Shown: positions 55,348 through 62,746 of the stretch, in pieces | Layout: each line of letters opens with the position of its first letter | Position numbering within the stretch: the stretch's first letter is position 1 | Assembly: GCA_963749535.1 (NCBI GenBank) | Contig: CAVVNF010000015.1 | Coordinates: forward strand, 26,037-90,036 | Direction: 5' to 3' | Source of the DNA: Chersky-299 sp963749535 | GTDB lineage: Bacteria; Actinomycetota; Thermoleophilia; RBG-16-64-13 | Length of the DNA stretch: 64,000 bases | Position numbers and translations under genes: made by a program | The notes under the pieces: model-generated | The model's database searches: none | What the model was told of the DNA's origin: nothing | What the model saw: the letters and a program-made list of their open reading frames with translations, nothing else

Positions 55348-55671
55348 ATGAGCGGTGCGGTTCAGGAAGTCGACGCGAAATCGTTCGACCAGATCGTGGC
55401 GTCGTCGACGGTGCCGGTGGTGGCGGACTTCTGGGCGCCTTGGTGCGGCCCGTGCCGGACGGTGGGTCCCGTGCTCGAGAAGCTCGCGGCAGATCATCCC
55501 GCCAAGGTCTCCGTGGTGAAGATCAATGTGGACGAGAACCAGGAGTTGGCGGCTCGTTTCGGCATCATGAGCATTCCTACGGTCATCATGTTCGACGGCG
55601 GCAAGGTCAAAGCGCAGCTGGTCGGGGCGCGTGGCCAGAAGGATTACGAGAAAGAATTTGGCCTGGCCTGA
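55348..55671 (+). CDS. trxA: Thioredoxin
   Basis: A 107-residue cytoplasmic disulfide reductase with the standard active site FWAPWCGPC and the cis-proline segment IMSIPTVIMF. The ATG at 55348 is preceded by AAGGAG; an in-frame ATG at 55318 is less likely. It begins the plus-strand redox region, followed by a UGA-containing thioredoxin-fold-like gene. Its last codons are the first copy of a 23-bp tandem repeat that continues past the stop. Confidence 0.95.
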   Translation: MSGAVQEVDAKSFDQIVASSTVPVVADFWAPWCGPCRTVGPVLEKLAADHPAKVSVVKINVDENQELAARFGIMSIPTVIMFDGGKVKAQLVGARGQKDYEKEFGLA

Positions 55672-55722
55672 GCAGGGAATCTGGCCTGGCCTAAGCAAGA
55701 GATTCGGCCTGGAGTGAGCGGC
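55654..55722 (+). repeat. Three degenerate 23-bp tandem repeats across the trxA stop
   Basis: Units start near 55654, 55677 and 55700 and share the core TTGGCCTGG or a close variant (CTGGCCTGG, TCGGCCTGG). The first unit encodes the thioredoxin C-terminus (EFGLA and stop); the others are untranslated. They probably arose by local duplication. Confidence 0.7.
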
Positions 55723-55758
55723 GCGACGGTCGGCAGGCGTTACGATCTGAAGGACGGG

Positions 55759-56127
55759 GTGAACGGGGTGACTGAAGATTCCACTAACGAGCTCGTGTTT
55801 GTGGGTTCGCGAGCTATCGATGCCATGCGACGCGGCGGTGGCTGACGACCGGTTGTGTCTCTGGAGGAGACGGTCAACTACTTGAACATGGACCTCGTGG
55901 AGCGTACCGGGGGAGTCCGGCCGTTGCGCTATGTGGACGTGAGCGATCAGGAGCTGAAGGATTATCCCGCCCTGGCTGCCGCGGTGGCCGAAGGGCGCGA
56001 ACCCCCGCTTGTCTTGGTGGGTGGAGAAGTCGTCTCGCCGGGCACGCTCAGCTATTACTGGGTCGTCGACCAGTTGGAGGCCCTGGGAGTGCCGGGGTTC
56101 GTCATGGCCGAAGCAGGTAGGGTCTGA
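55759..56127 (+). CDS. Probable selenoprotein: small thioredoxin-fold-like protein with in-frame UGA
   Basis: The frame opens at GTG 55759 (preceded by GAAGGA) and runs to 56127 with a single internal UGA at 55843-55845 (codon 29). Upstream it reads LVFVGSRAIDAMRRGGG, then U, then RPVVSLEETVNYLNMDLVE. Downstream are the sequences LRYVDVSDQELKDYP and PPLVLVGGEVVSPGTLSYYW, which look like a thioredoxin-like beta-alpha-beta with a late strand. A YuzD-like layout is possible, in which U matches the second active-site Cys. A stem-loop fitting a bacterial SECIS follows the UGA. The alternative is a truncated protein from GTG 55855, which would lack the first strand. It overlaps the FmdB-like gene by one base. 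Confidence 0.65.
55846..55875 (+). promoter_or_regulatory. Candidate SECIS stem-loop (first UGA)
   Basis: Upper stem GUCUC/GAGAC (55857-55861 with 55867-55871) closes the five-base loop UGGAG, whose second base is G. The loop starts 16 bases after the UGA. A lower stem GACC/GGUC (55847-55850 with 55872-55875) is separated by a one-sided bulge. These features fit the bacterial SECIS model of a small apical loop with an early G a short distance after the UGA. Confidence 0.6.
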
Positions 56128-56360
56128 TGGCCTCGTACGACCTCCGCTGCTGCGCGTGCGGCAAAGACTTCGAGGTTTTCCTCCTGGGATTCCTGAAGGA
56201 CGAAGCCAAAGTGTGTCCCGACTGTGGCAGCCACCAGGTAGAACAGCGGTTCACGGGCTTTCAGGGTTTCATCAGCGGGCTGTCCGGGTCCACGCCCGCC
56301 TGCGCGGACGGAGGGACCTGCGACCCCCACCGTTGCGCGCCCGGCGCGGGTTTTGGTTGA
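56127..56360 (+). CDS. FmdB-type zinc ribbon protein
   Basis: A 77-residue protein of the FmdB/CxxC_CXXC_SSSS zinc-ribbon type. The first knuckle is YDLRCCACGKDFEVF, the second CPDCGSHQVEQRF, followed by a Gly/Ser/Cys-rich tail (including CADGGTCDPHRC). The family is poorly characterised; members are proposed regulators or metal-binding proteins. The ATG overlaps the preceding stop, so it is translated together with the UGA-containing gene. Confidence 0.8.
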   Translation: MASYDLRCCACGKDFEVFLLGFLKDEAKVCPDCGSHQVEQRFTGFQGFISGLSGSTPACADGGTCDPHRCAPGAGFG

Positions 56361-56868
56361 GCGCACTGAACGGACCCGTGCGGTCCATGTGAGATGATCT
56401 CGTCGCATCCCGGCGCTACACGCTCGGAGGGGCTTCCGCTGCAGAAGCCATGATGGCTCCATTAGTCGAGTCTTCCCCTCACGGCGTGATCGTGGCTGGA
56501 GCCGGAGCATCTGTCACGTGAGGACTTCTCCTCATGGTCTATCCGCCTTTCCACGAGCGTGACCGCCGGCTTCCGACTGGGATGGAGGCCATCGCAGGTT
56601 GGCGGGCTACTCGCCACACCGGCAAGATTGGCAAAGCACTCATCGAATTAAGGAAAGAGTCGCCGATTGTCGATGTTCTGCTCGTCACTAGGAAGAGCAC
56701 GTCCCCTGGGGGCTGAGAAGTTTGTGATGAACGAGTATTCTGATCTGGCTCTACGGCACAGCTTCGCCGAACTGCCCGTTCTCGCGGATGGCGGTGCCGG
56801 CGCGTAGGCGCGACGAGGAGCGGCTGTCGGGTCTCGTGCCGCGCGGGCCGGAAAGGTAAAGGAGTTAG
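56361..56868. other. 508-bp stretch without a recognised gene
   Basis: No convincing gene. A 60-codon open frame at 56534-56716 has no recognisable features. Several short inverted repeats lie in the first 200 bases: GGCTTC/GAAGCC near 56430, AGCCAT/ATGGCT near 56447, and TGAGGA/TCCTCA near 56519. I found no tRNA, including tRNA-Sec. The region may contain a small RNA, a decayed gene or the lgt promoter. Confidence 0.5.
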
Positions 56869-57681
56869 ATGCACCCGATCCTGGTTCACTTCGGTCCGGT
56901 GACCATCCACACCTTCGGGGTGATGATGGCGGTGGCCTTCATCGCAGCGGGCATCGTAGGCCGTTGGCAGTTCAAGAAAAGAGGCGTCCCCCCCGATTTC
57001 ATCTACCCGGTCGTCATCGCGGCTGTCATCGGAGGCCTTCTTGGCGCGAAGATCCACTATCTGATCCTCCACCCGTCGGAATTCCCCGGAAACATCCTGA
57101 GTGGGAGCGGGTTGGTGTGGTTCGGCGGGCTGTTCGGCGCGATCGTGGCGGTGGTCATCGTCACTCTGGTGCGGAAACAGCGTTTGGGGGGCGTCATGGA
57201 CACCGCCGCTCCGGGGGTGGCCATCGGATACGTGTTCGGCCGGCTTGGTTGCTTCCTCAACGGGGACGACTACGGCAAGCCGACCAAACTGCCCTGGGGG
57301 ATGTCTTTCCCGAACGGCAGTCCTCCGACCCCCACCGGCGTGCGGGTCCAGCCCACGCAACTCTACGAGGCCGCGGCTTCGCTTGTCATCTTCGCCATCG
57401 TGGTGTGGGTGCTGAGTCCCCGTTTCAAGAGAGAGGGCACTCTTATATTCGCCTACCTCATATTGGCGGGCATCGAGCGCTTCCTGGTGGAATTCGTCCG
57501 TACGAACCCGCCCGCGGCTCTTGGCCTCACCCAACAGCAGTGGATCAGCATCTTCCTCTTCGTGATCGGAGTGGTGGGCGTGTGGTGGTTCGGCAGCCAC
57601 GGTCAGCTCATCCCCGTAGCCCAGCCCAAAAGGAAGAAGATCGCGGTCGCCAAGGCAAAACCGGCGAAGGCGAGGCGATGA
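56869..57681 (+). CDS. lgt: Prolipoprotein diacylglyceryl transferase
   Basis: Lgt transfers diacylglycerol to the lipobox Cys of lipoproteins in the membrane. The 270-residue protein has about seven helices. Family features include PVTIHTFGVMMAVAF, the signature GRLGCFLNGDDYGKP and HP-like QPTQLYEAAASL. A basic tail (KRKKIAVAKAKPAKARR) ends it. AAAGGAG precedes the ATG. The next gene overlaps it and encodes a lipoprotein, a likely direct substrate. Confidence 0.93.
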   Translation: MHPILVHFGPVTIHTFGVMMAVAFIAAGIVGRWQFKKRGVPPDFIYPVVIAAVIGGLLGAKIHYLILHPSEFPGNILSGSGLVWFGGLFGAIVAVVIVTLVRKQRLGGVMDTAAPGVAIGYVFGRLGCFLNGDDYGKPTKLPWGMSFPNGSPPTPTGVRVQPTQLYEAAASLVIFAIVVWVLSPRFKREGTLIFAYLILAGIERFLVEFVRTNPPAALGLTQQQWISIFLFVIGVVGVWWFGSHGQLIPVAQPKRKKIAVAKAKPAKARR

Positions 57682-58208
57682 AGCTGCGGCTCGAAAGGCG
57701 TGGCGGGGCATTCGCGTCCGTTCTCGCGCCCGCGCTGTTCCTCGCCGTCCTGCTGCCGCTCATGGCAGTGCTATTTGCCGGATGCGGCTCGGGACTGGTG
57801 GGCCGCGCGGCTCCCGGATTCGTCGCGACCTCGTTGGACGGCGCCAAGGTGTCCCTCAGCGAGTACAGGGGGAAACCCGTCGTTCTTGCCTTCATGGCCA
57901 GTTGGTGAGGCACATGCCAGGCAGAGCTGCCTGAACTCGATAGGTTCTATCGAGACAATCAAAGCAGAGTGGGCCTGGTGGTGATCGCGGTCAACGACCA
58001 GGAGTCCGACATGAGGGCTCTCCTCGCTGGAGGAGGCTATCAACTCCCGGTCGTCATGGATCCGAGCAGCCTGGTAGGCGGCCAGTACGGACTCAGGGCC
58101 GTCCCGACGCTCGTGATCGTGGACCCGCTCGGCAAGATCACGAAGATCCACGTCGGAGGGATGTCCTCAGCCGATCTCTCTGCGCTCGTGGATGGCACTG
58201 CCAGCTGA
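57678..58208 (+). CDS. Selenoprotein: TlpA/ResA-like thioredoxin lipoprotein with UxxC active site
   Basis: A predicted 176-residue lipoprotein. Signal: MKLRLERRGGAFASV followed by a hydrophobic stretch and the lipobox LFAGC, so it would be anchored outside the membrane. The thioredoxin-like domain starts PGFVATSLDGAKVSLSEYRG and KPVVLAFMASW. The next codon is UGA (57906-57908, residue 77), then GTCQAELPELDRFY; TlpA proteins have WCxxCxxELPEL here, so UGA occupies the first active-site Cys. Downstream is VVIAVND and AVPTLVIVDPLGKI (cis-Pro loop). The frame is unchanged on both sides. A SECIS-like hairpin follows. It lies between lgt and ccdA, overlapping both. Confidence 0.85.
57909..57933 (+). 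promoter_or_regulatory. Candidate SECIS stem-loop (second UGA)
   Basis: CAGGCA (57918-57923) pairs with UGCCUG (57928-57933), a perfect 6-bp stem, closing the loop GAGC whose first base is G. The loop starts 15 bases after the UGA, about the minimum expected. A competing hairpin GGCA/UGCC lies directly after the UGA. Confidence 0.6.
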
Positions 58209-58914
58209 GTTGAGTCTTTCCGCGTTTCTCGTGGCCCTGTTGGGAGGGGCTGCCAGTTTCATCAGCCCGTGCGTGCTCCCTCTTTTGCCTGCGTATCTCT
58301 CGTTTGCGTCAGGACTGAGTCTTGACGAGCTCGAGAGCGGGCGTCGCCGGGTGGTGCTGAACACGGCGACGTTCGTGCTTGGTTTCGCCCTGGTCTTCAC
58401 CACCCTGGGCGCGATCTTAGCCGCCGCCGGCATTTTCGTGGGCAACCAGCGGACCTTGCAGATAGTCGCCGGCGCCGTTCTGATCGCGCTCGGCGCTCTG
58501 CTGGCCAGCTCCGCGTACCCGGCTTTTCTGATCAAGGAGCGCAGGCCGCTGCTTCATAGAGTTCCCCGTGGACCCGCGGGGGCTTTCGTTCTGGGCGTAG
58601 CCTTCGCACTGGGCTGGACTCCCTGCGTGGGGCCTATTTTGGCGTCCATCCTCACTTTGGCCGTCTCCGGCAGCCACCCCGTGGCCGGAGCTCTCTTGCT
58701 TTTCGTCTACTCGCTGGGATTGGGCATCCCTTTTCTCATCTCCGGCCTCTTCGTCGGCTGGGCACTGCGTGCGTTCGAGCGGATCAAACGTCGGATGAGA
58801 CTCGTTCAGATCGTTTGCGGGTTAATTCTTGTCCTTTACGGGGCATTGCTCGTGAGTGGACGGTTCGGGCTCCTGTCCTCAGGACTTTCGCGCCTGCACC
58901 TGCCATCATTCTAG
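58192..58914 (+). CDS. ccdA: CcdA/DsbD-type transmembrane thiol-disulfide transporter
   Basis: CcdA passes electrons from cytoplasmic thioredoxin across the membrane to extracytoplasmic thioredoxin-like proteins. The 240-residue protein has six helices and the two conserved Cys motifs SPCVLPLLPAY and TPCVGPILAS. It overlaps the UxxC lipoprotein gene by 17 bases. Together with trxA nearby, it suggests a relay TrxA, CcdA, UxxC lipoprotein, used for cytochrome c maturation or disulfide reduction. Confidence 0.93.
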   Translation: MALPAELSLSAFLVALLGGAASFISPCVLPLLPAYLSFASGLSLDELESGRRRVVLNTATFVLGFALVFTTLGAILAAAGIFVGNQRTLQIVAGAVLIALGALLASSAYPAFLIKERRPLLHRVPRGPAGAFVLGVAFALGWTPCVGPILASILTLAVSGSHPVAGALLLFVYSLGLGIPFLISGLFVGWALRAFERIKRRMRLVQIVCGLILVLYGALLVSGRFGLLSSGLSRLHLPSF

Positions 58915-59012
58915 AGAGGTGTGCAAACACACGGCCTGGGACTGCGGAGAGCCACAGGTGGCCGTTTCAGTGACAGGAAACTAGGCCCGATGCTACTGAT
59001 CGGAAGGGCGAC

Positions 59013-60100
59013 ATGAGGGTACTCGTGATAGACGTGGGTGCCGGCACCACCGACATCCTGCTGTGGGACAGCGCCGCGCAGGGCGAGAACCAGACACATC
59101 TGGTAGTCCCATCGGCGACGCGGGTGGTAGCGGCGGAGATAGCGGATGCGACCGACAGAGGAGCGCCGGTGCTTTTCGAGGGGCCGCTCATGGGTGGCGG
59201 GGCGAGCACTCTGGCTATGAAGCACCACGTCGCGCAGGGGCTCGCCTTCTATGCCACGCCGTCCGCCGCCCAGACCTTCGATGACGACAGGAAGTCGTCT
59301 CCGGCTGGGGCGTGACGATCGTGGAGGCGGACGCAGCCGCTGCTTCCTCGCACGGCGCGGCTTCGCCGCGCGGTGCGGTCCTGGTGCGGTCCGGCGACAT
59401 CCGCTTCGACCAGCTCCGGGAGGCGCTCGCGCTCGTCGGGGAGCCGGCTGCCTTGGACGGCTGTGCGGTGGCGGTCCAGGACCACGGTCAGGCTCCTGCC
59501 GGGGTCAGCGACAGGGTGTTTCGCTTCCAGAACTTGACCGTCGCTCTGGCCCGCTCGGCTCATCTCAAAGACCTCTTCTACCGGCCCGTGTCGGTTCCCG
59601 CGTACCTCACGCGAATGCGGGCGGCTGCGGAATGTGTGGCCATGACGGCCGATCTGCCGCTGGTGTTGGGCGACACGGGCCCATCCGCGCTATGGGGCGC
59701 GTCGCTCGCCGCTCGCACCTCACCCTGCCTGGCAGTGAACTTCGGCAACGGTCACACGCTGATGTCGTTGGTAGACGGTGACCGGATCGACGGTCTGTTC
59801 GAACACCACACAGCCATGCTCGACCCCGACAAGATGCTCTCCTACATGCGTCGCTTTGCAGCCGGCGAGTTAATGGGCGATGAAGTCCTGGCCGACGGTG
59901 GTCATGGGGTGGTGCCGGTGTCCACGCCATTTGGTCTTGAAGACGTCGAGGTGGTCGTCACCGGTCCTCGGCGGAGCCGTTTCGCATCCATGGACCTACG
60001 GCAGACCGAAGCCTCCCTGCATGGGGACATGATGCTCACTGGTTGCTACGGGCTTCTTCAGGGTTTCCTCGCGAACACCGAGGGCTCCATTCCGGAATAG
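59013..60100 (+). CDS. DUF1786-like actin-fold protein, frameshift
   Basis: A protein of about 362 residues in two frames. The first (59013-59315) begins VLVIDVGAGTTDILLWD, a phosphate-binding loop of actin-like ATPase folds. One base is missing near 59294; after it VSGWGVTIVEADAA leads into the second frame (to 60100), with VALARSAHLKDLFYR and LAVNFGNGHTLMSLVDG. It resembles DUF1786 proteins, sometimes annotated as pyruvate formate-lyase activating enzyme-like without proof. Function unknown. The TGA at the end of the first frame is not a Sec candidate because the frame also changes. Confidence 0.7.
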
Positions 60101-60185
60101 GCGCCCGCCTGCTCCCGCGCGGGAACCCCCCATTTGACCGCCGCGTCACAAAGGCGCAATGGGGGCATCGAGCGGGGGGTGCGTG

Positions 60186-61336
60186 ATGAGCGGGATCCGT
60201 GTTCGGAGAGGGTGGCTCAGTGCGGCGGCGGTGTTCCTGGTTTTTGCCCGGCGGCCGCTGTCGGGATAGTCGGGTGCGGAGGGAGTCTCGTCCACCGGGG
60301 GGCTGGCGCTACGACCACGACCTGGGCCGGCGCAATGAGTACTGCCACCACGGTCGCAAGCGCCTCGACCACCGCGGGCAAGTCCACCGGCTACAGTGCG
60401 GCCACTCCAACGCAGGATGAATCGGCGCCTTCCTCCTCGACGGGCAGCGCCGGGTCTCCCGACGTGATCGTCGCCCTCGAGCAGAGCCAAGGGCAGAAGG
60501 TCATCAGCGACGCGCAACTCGAGATAGAGGTGGCGAGTGGCAAGTTCCAGACGGCTTTCGACCAGGCACTCTTGCTCGCCGACCGCTACAACGGCTACAT
60601 CGTGTCCTCCAGTTCGCAGGCGAGCGGCGAGGACAGCAGTCTGAAGAGCGGCACCATCGCCTTGCGAGTCCCCTCCACCTCGTTTGCGCTGGCCCTGAGC
60701 GACGCCTCCAAGTTGGGCACGGTCAGGAACCGTCAAGTGTCGACTCAGGACGTGACCCAGGAATACGTGGATCTCCAGGCGCAGATCACCAACGCCCAGG
60801 CCCAGGTGAAAGCGTTCCAAGACCTGATGGCGCGGGCGAAGACCGTCGACGACATATTGCAGGTGCAGCAGGTGCTCAGCAACGCCCAGGTACAGCTGGA
60901 CACGCTGAAGGGGCGCGCTCAGTTCCTGACCGAGCACACGAACTATTCCACGCTCACCATGTCGATCTACGAAGCAGGGGTGGAGGTAAAGCCTGTGGTG
61001 ACCACCCAGTGGGGCGTGACCAAGGCTTTGAAAGACGCGCTCCACAACCTAGTGAACGCAGGAAATGCCATCGTCCGCGGCTTGGGCGTGGTGATCCCGA
61101 TCCTCATCCTGCTGGCCATCATCGGCTACATCATCTATCGGATCGTAAGGGCGTCTACCCGGCGTGGGCGGGAGCGCGAACAGCGTATCGTCGATTCCTA
61201 TCAGCGGCGCCAGCAACCGCAGTTCCAGCAGGCGCCGGCGGGCGCGGCGGCCACGCCGGCCGCGGCGCCGGACGTGGGTGCGGCTACGGGCTCCGCGACC
61301 GGTGCAGACACCGTCATGCCTAAGGACGGCGTATAG
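60186..61336 (+). CDS. DUF4349-type lipoprotein, probable frameshift in the signal peptide
   Basis: A membrane-anchored protein of about 380 residues. The main part matches DUF4349: QKVISDAQLEIEVASGKFQTAFDQ, TIALRVPSTSFALALSDASKLG and a coiled-coil YVDLQAQITNAQAQVKAFQDLM, then a membrane helix near the C-terminus (VVIPILILLAIIGYIIYRIV) and a Gln/Ala-rich tail. The N-terminal signal seems split: MSGIRVRRGWLSAAAVFLV from the ATG at 60186, and the lipobox GIVGC in the main frame, so an indel near 60245 is likely. A Ser/Thr-rich linker follows. Function unknown. Confidence 0.72.
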
Positions 61337-61425
61337 CGCCGCTATCTTCGCCGGGTGAGCTCACCACTCGCGAAGAGCGGCGGGCGGCTCAACAGCGCCA
61401 GTTACCCGAACATGGAGGGGCGCAG

Positions 61426-61473
61426 GCGGGCCGGGAGCGCCAGGAAGGTTTCATCCTGGTGCTCCCGGCCCGC
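61426..61473 (+). terminator. Strong hairpin after the DUF4349 lipoprotein gene
   Basis: Two 20-base arms (61426-61445 and 61454-61473) pair with a single G-U, around the loop AGGTTTCA. No T-run follows. The remaining gap up to 61629 contains TATACT (61480-61485) after a G-T, a possible -10 box for the rpsF operon, and no gene. Confidence 0.7.
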
Positions 61474-61629
61474 CCGGTGTATACTCCCAGCCTCGCGCCG
61501 TGCCGCTTGCCGAGAGGCATCGCGTCATGTTCCGGGTTCTGTCCGGTGGCGCGACTACAATTCCATATCACTACACCCCTGCTCCGGCAGTGAGGCCGGG
61601 GCCGTCTAGACCGTAGGAGGTGACCCAAA

Positions 61630-61974
61630 CTGAACAGCTATGAGCTGGTTCTCATCCTTCGTTCCGACGCGGAGGAGCAAGCCCGCACCGCGGTGCTGGA
61701 TCGCGTCAAAGAGATCATCACGAAAGACGAGGGCGTCATCGTGAAGATCGACGAGTGGGGCAAGAGACGCCTGGCGTACGAGATCGCCGACGCGCTCGAC
61801 GGCTTCTACTACATGTGGTATTTCGAAGCCATGTCCAAGACCCTCGACGAAGTGATGCGCGTCCTCAAGATCACCGACATCGCCTTGCGTGTCATGCCCA
61901 TCCGTCACGAGAAACCTTTCGGCTTCAAGCAGCCTCAGGCTCCCGCCGCCCCTGCGGCCGTCGAACAATCTTGA
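61630..61974 (+). CDS. rpsF: Ribosomal protein bS6, apparently with a CTG start
   Basis: bS6 binds 16S rRNA with bS18. The conserved N-terminus NSYELVLILRSDAEEQ requires a start upstream of the first ATG/GTG/TTG in frame. The only suitable codon is CTG at 61630, placed nine bases after a perfect AGGAGG (61615-61620). This gives 114 residues, a normal length; other landmarks are DEWGKRRLAYEI and GFYYMWYFEA. A CTG start is rare; a TTG misread as CTG is possible. Gene order rpsF-ssb-rpsR-DUF2232-rplI is typical. Confidence 0.92.
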   Translation: MNSYELVLILRSDAEEQARTAVLDRVKEIITKDEGVIVKIDEWGKRRLAYEIADALDGFYYMWYFEAMSKTLDEVMRVLKITDIALRVMPIRHEKPFGFKQPQAPAAPAAVEQS

Positions 61975-61990
61975 GTCCAAGGAGAACATG

Positions 61991-62440
61991 ATGGCTCGCG
62001 GCATCGCGCGGGTGACATTGGTAGGCAACCTGACCCGGGACCCGGAGTTGCGCCAGACTCCGAGCGGCACCTCCGTGTGCCAGCTCGGCGTGGCGGTCAA
62101 CACTTCCTATAAAGACTCCTCGGGGCAGTGGGTGGAAAAACCGAACTTCTTCGACATCGTCGTCTGGGGCGTGCAGGGAGAGAACTGCGCCCGCTATCTA
62201 AGCAAAGGTCGTCAGGTGGCAGTAGACGGCCGCCTCGACCAGCGCAGTTGGGACGCTCAGGACGGTACCAAGCGCAGCAAGGTCGAGATCATCGCCGACA
62301 CGGTGATGTTCATCGGAGGACAGGGTCAGGGCGAAGTCCGAGAGCCGGTGGCTCGCGAGGGCGCTCGTCCGGCGTCCGGTCCCGCGGCACAAGACGATTT
62401 CCGTGACATCGATTTCGGGGGCGACGACATCCCGTTCTAG
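61991..62440 (+). CDS. ssb: Single-stranded DNA-binding protein
   Basis: SSB coats single-stranded DNA during replication and repair. The OB-fold is complete: RGIARVTLVGNLTRDPELR, VCQLGVAVNT, NFFDIVVWG and YLSKGRQVAVDGRLDQRSW. The acidic C-terminal tip that recruits partners is present (DIDFGGDDIPF). Of two adjacent ATG codons, the second is chosen because AAGGAG lies six bases upstream. Length 149 residues. Confidence 0.96.
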   Translation: MARGIARVTLVGNLTRDPELRQTPSGTSVCQLGVAVNTSYKDSSGQWVEKPNFFDIVVWGVQGENCARYLSKGRQVAVDGRLDQRSWDAQDGTKRSKVEIIADTVMFIGGQGQGEVREPVAREGARPASGPAAQDDFRDIDFGGDDIPF

Positions 62441-62464
62441 TCGTTCTCAAGGAGGTTTTGAACA

Positions 62465-62722
62465 GTGGCCAATCCGAAGAAGCCGCAGCGGCGTACTCGC
62501 CCGGTATCTGGGAACCGGCGGCGCAAGTACTGCTACTTCTGCAAAGAAGGCGTCGAGGTAGTCGACTACAAGGACTACAACACGCTCCGCCGGTTCATGT
62601 CCGAGCGGGGAAAGATCCGGTCGCGCCGGACCACGGGAGCTTGCCGGAAGCATCAGCGGCAGGTAGCGGTGGCCATCAAACGTGCCCGTGAGGTCGCGCT
62701 GCTTCCGTACAGCAGTCGCTGA
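62465..62722 (+). CDS. rpsR: Ribosomal protein bS18 (zinc-binding form)
   Basis: bS18 forms a pair with bS6 in the small subunit. The 85-residue protein has YCYFCKEG and a later Cys (GACRKHQRQ), as in the zinc-binding form, and the conserved YKDYNTLRRFMSERGKIRSRR segment. GTG start with AAGGAGG upstream. Confidence 0.96.
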   Translation: MANPKKPQRRTRPVSGNRRRKYCYFCKEGVEVVDYKDYNTLRRFMSERGKIRSRRTTGACRKHQRQVAVAIKRAREVALLPYSSR

Positions 62723-62746
62723 TCTCCGTATGATCGCCTTCATGGC

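Noticed and set aside
55826..55858. Explaining the first UGA by a simple indel
   Set aside because: The sequences on both sides are in the same frame; reading another frame in between needs two indels, whereas Sec needs none and a SECIS-like hairpin is present. Not fully excluded.
56388..56545. tRNA-Sec (selC) in the gap after the FmdB-type gene
   Set aside because: No TTC-loop consensus, no UCA anticodon in a suitable loop and no long acceptor stem could be assembled.
56539..57711. Minus-strand open frame of 390 codons opposite lgt
   Set aside because: Its sequence is His/Asp/Arg-rich without domains, and the plus strand encodes clear Lgt.
59290..59318. TGA in the DUF1786-like gene as a third selenocysteine codon
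   Set aside because: The frame changes there: the conserved continuation is one base over, so an indel explains the break.
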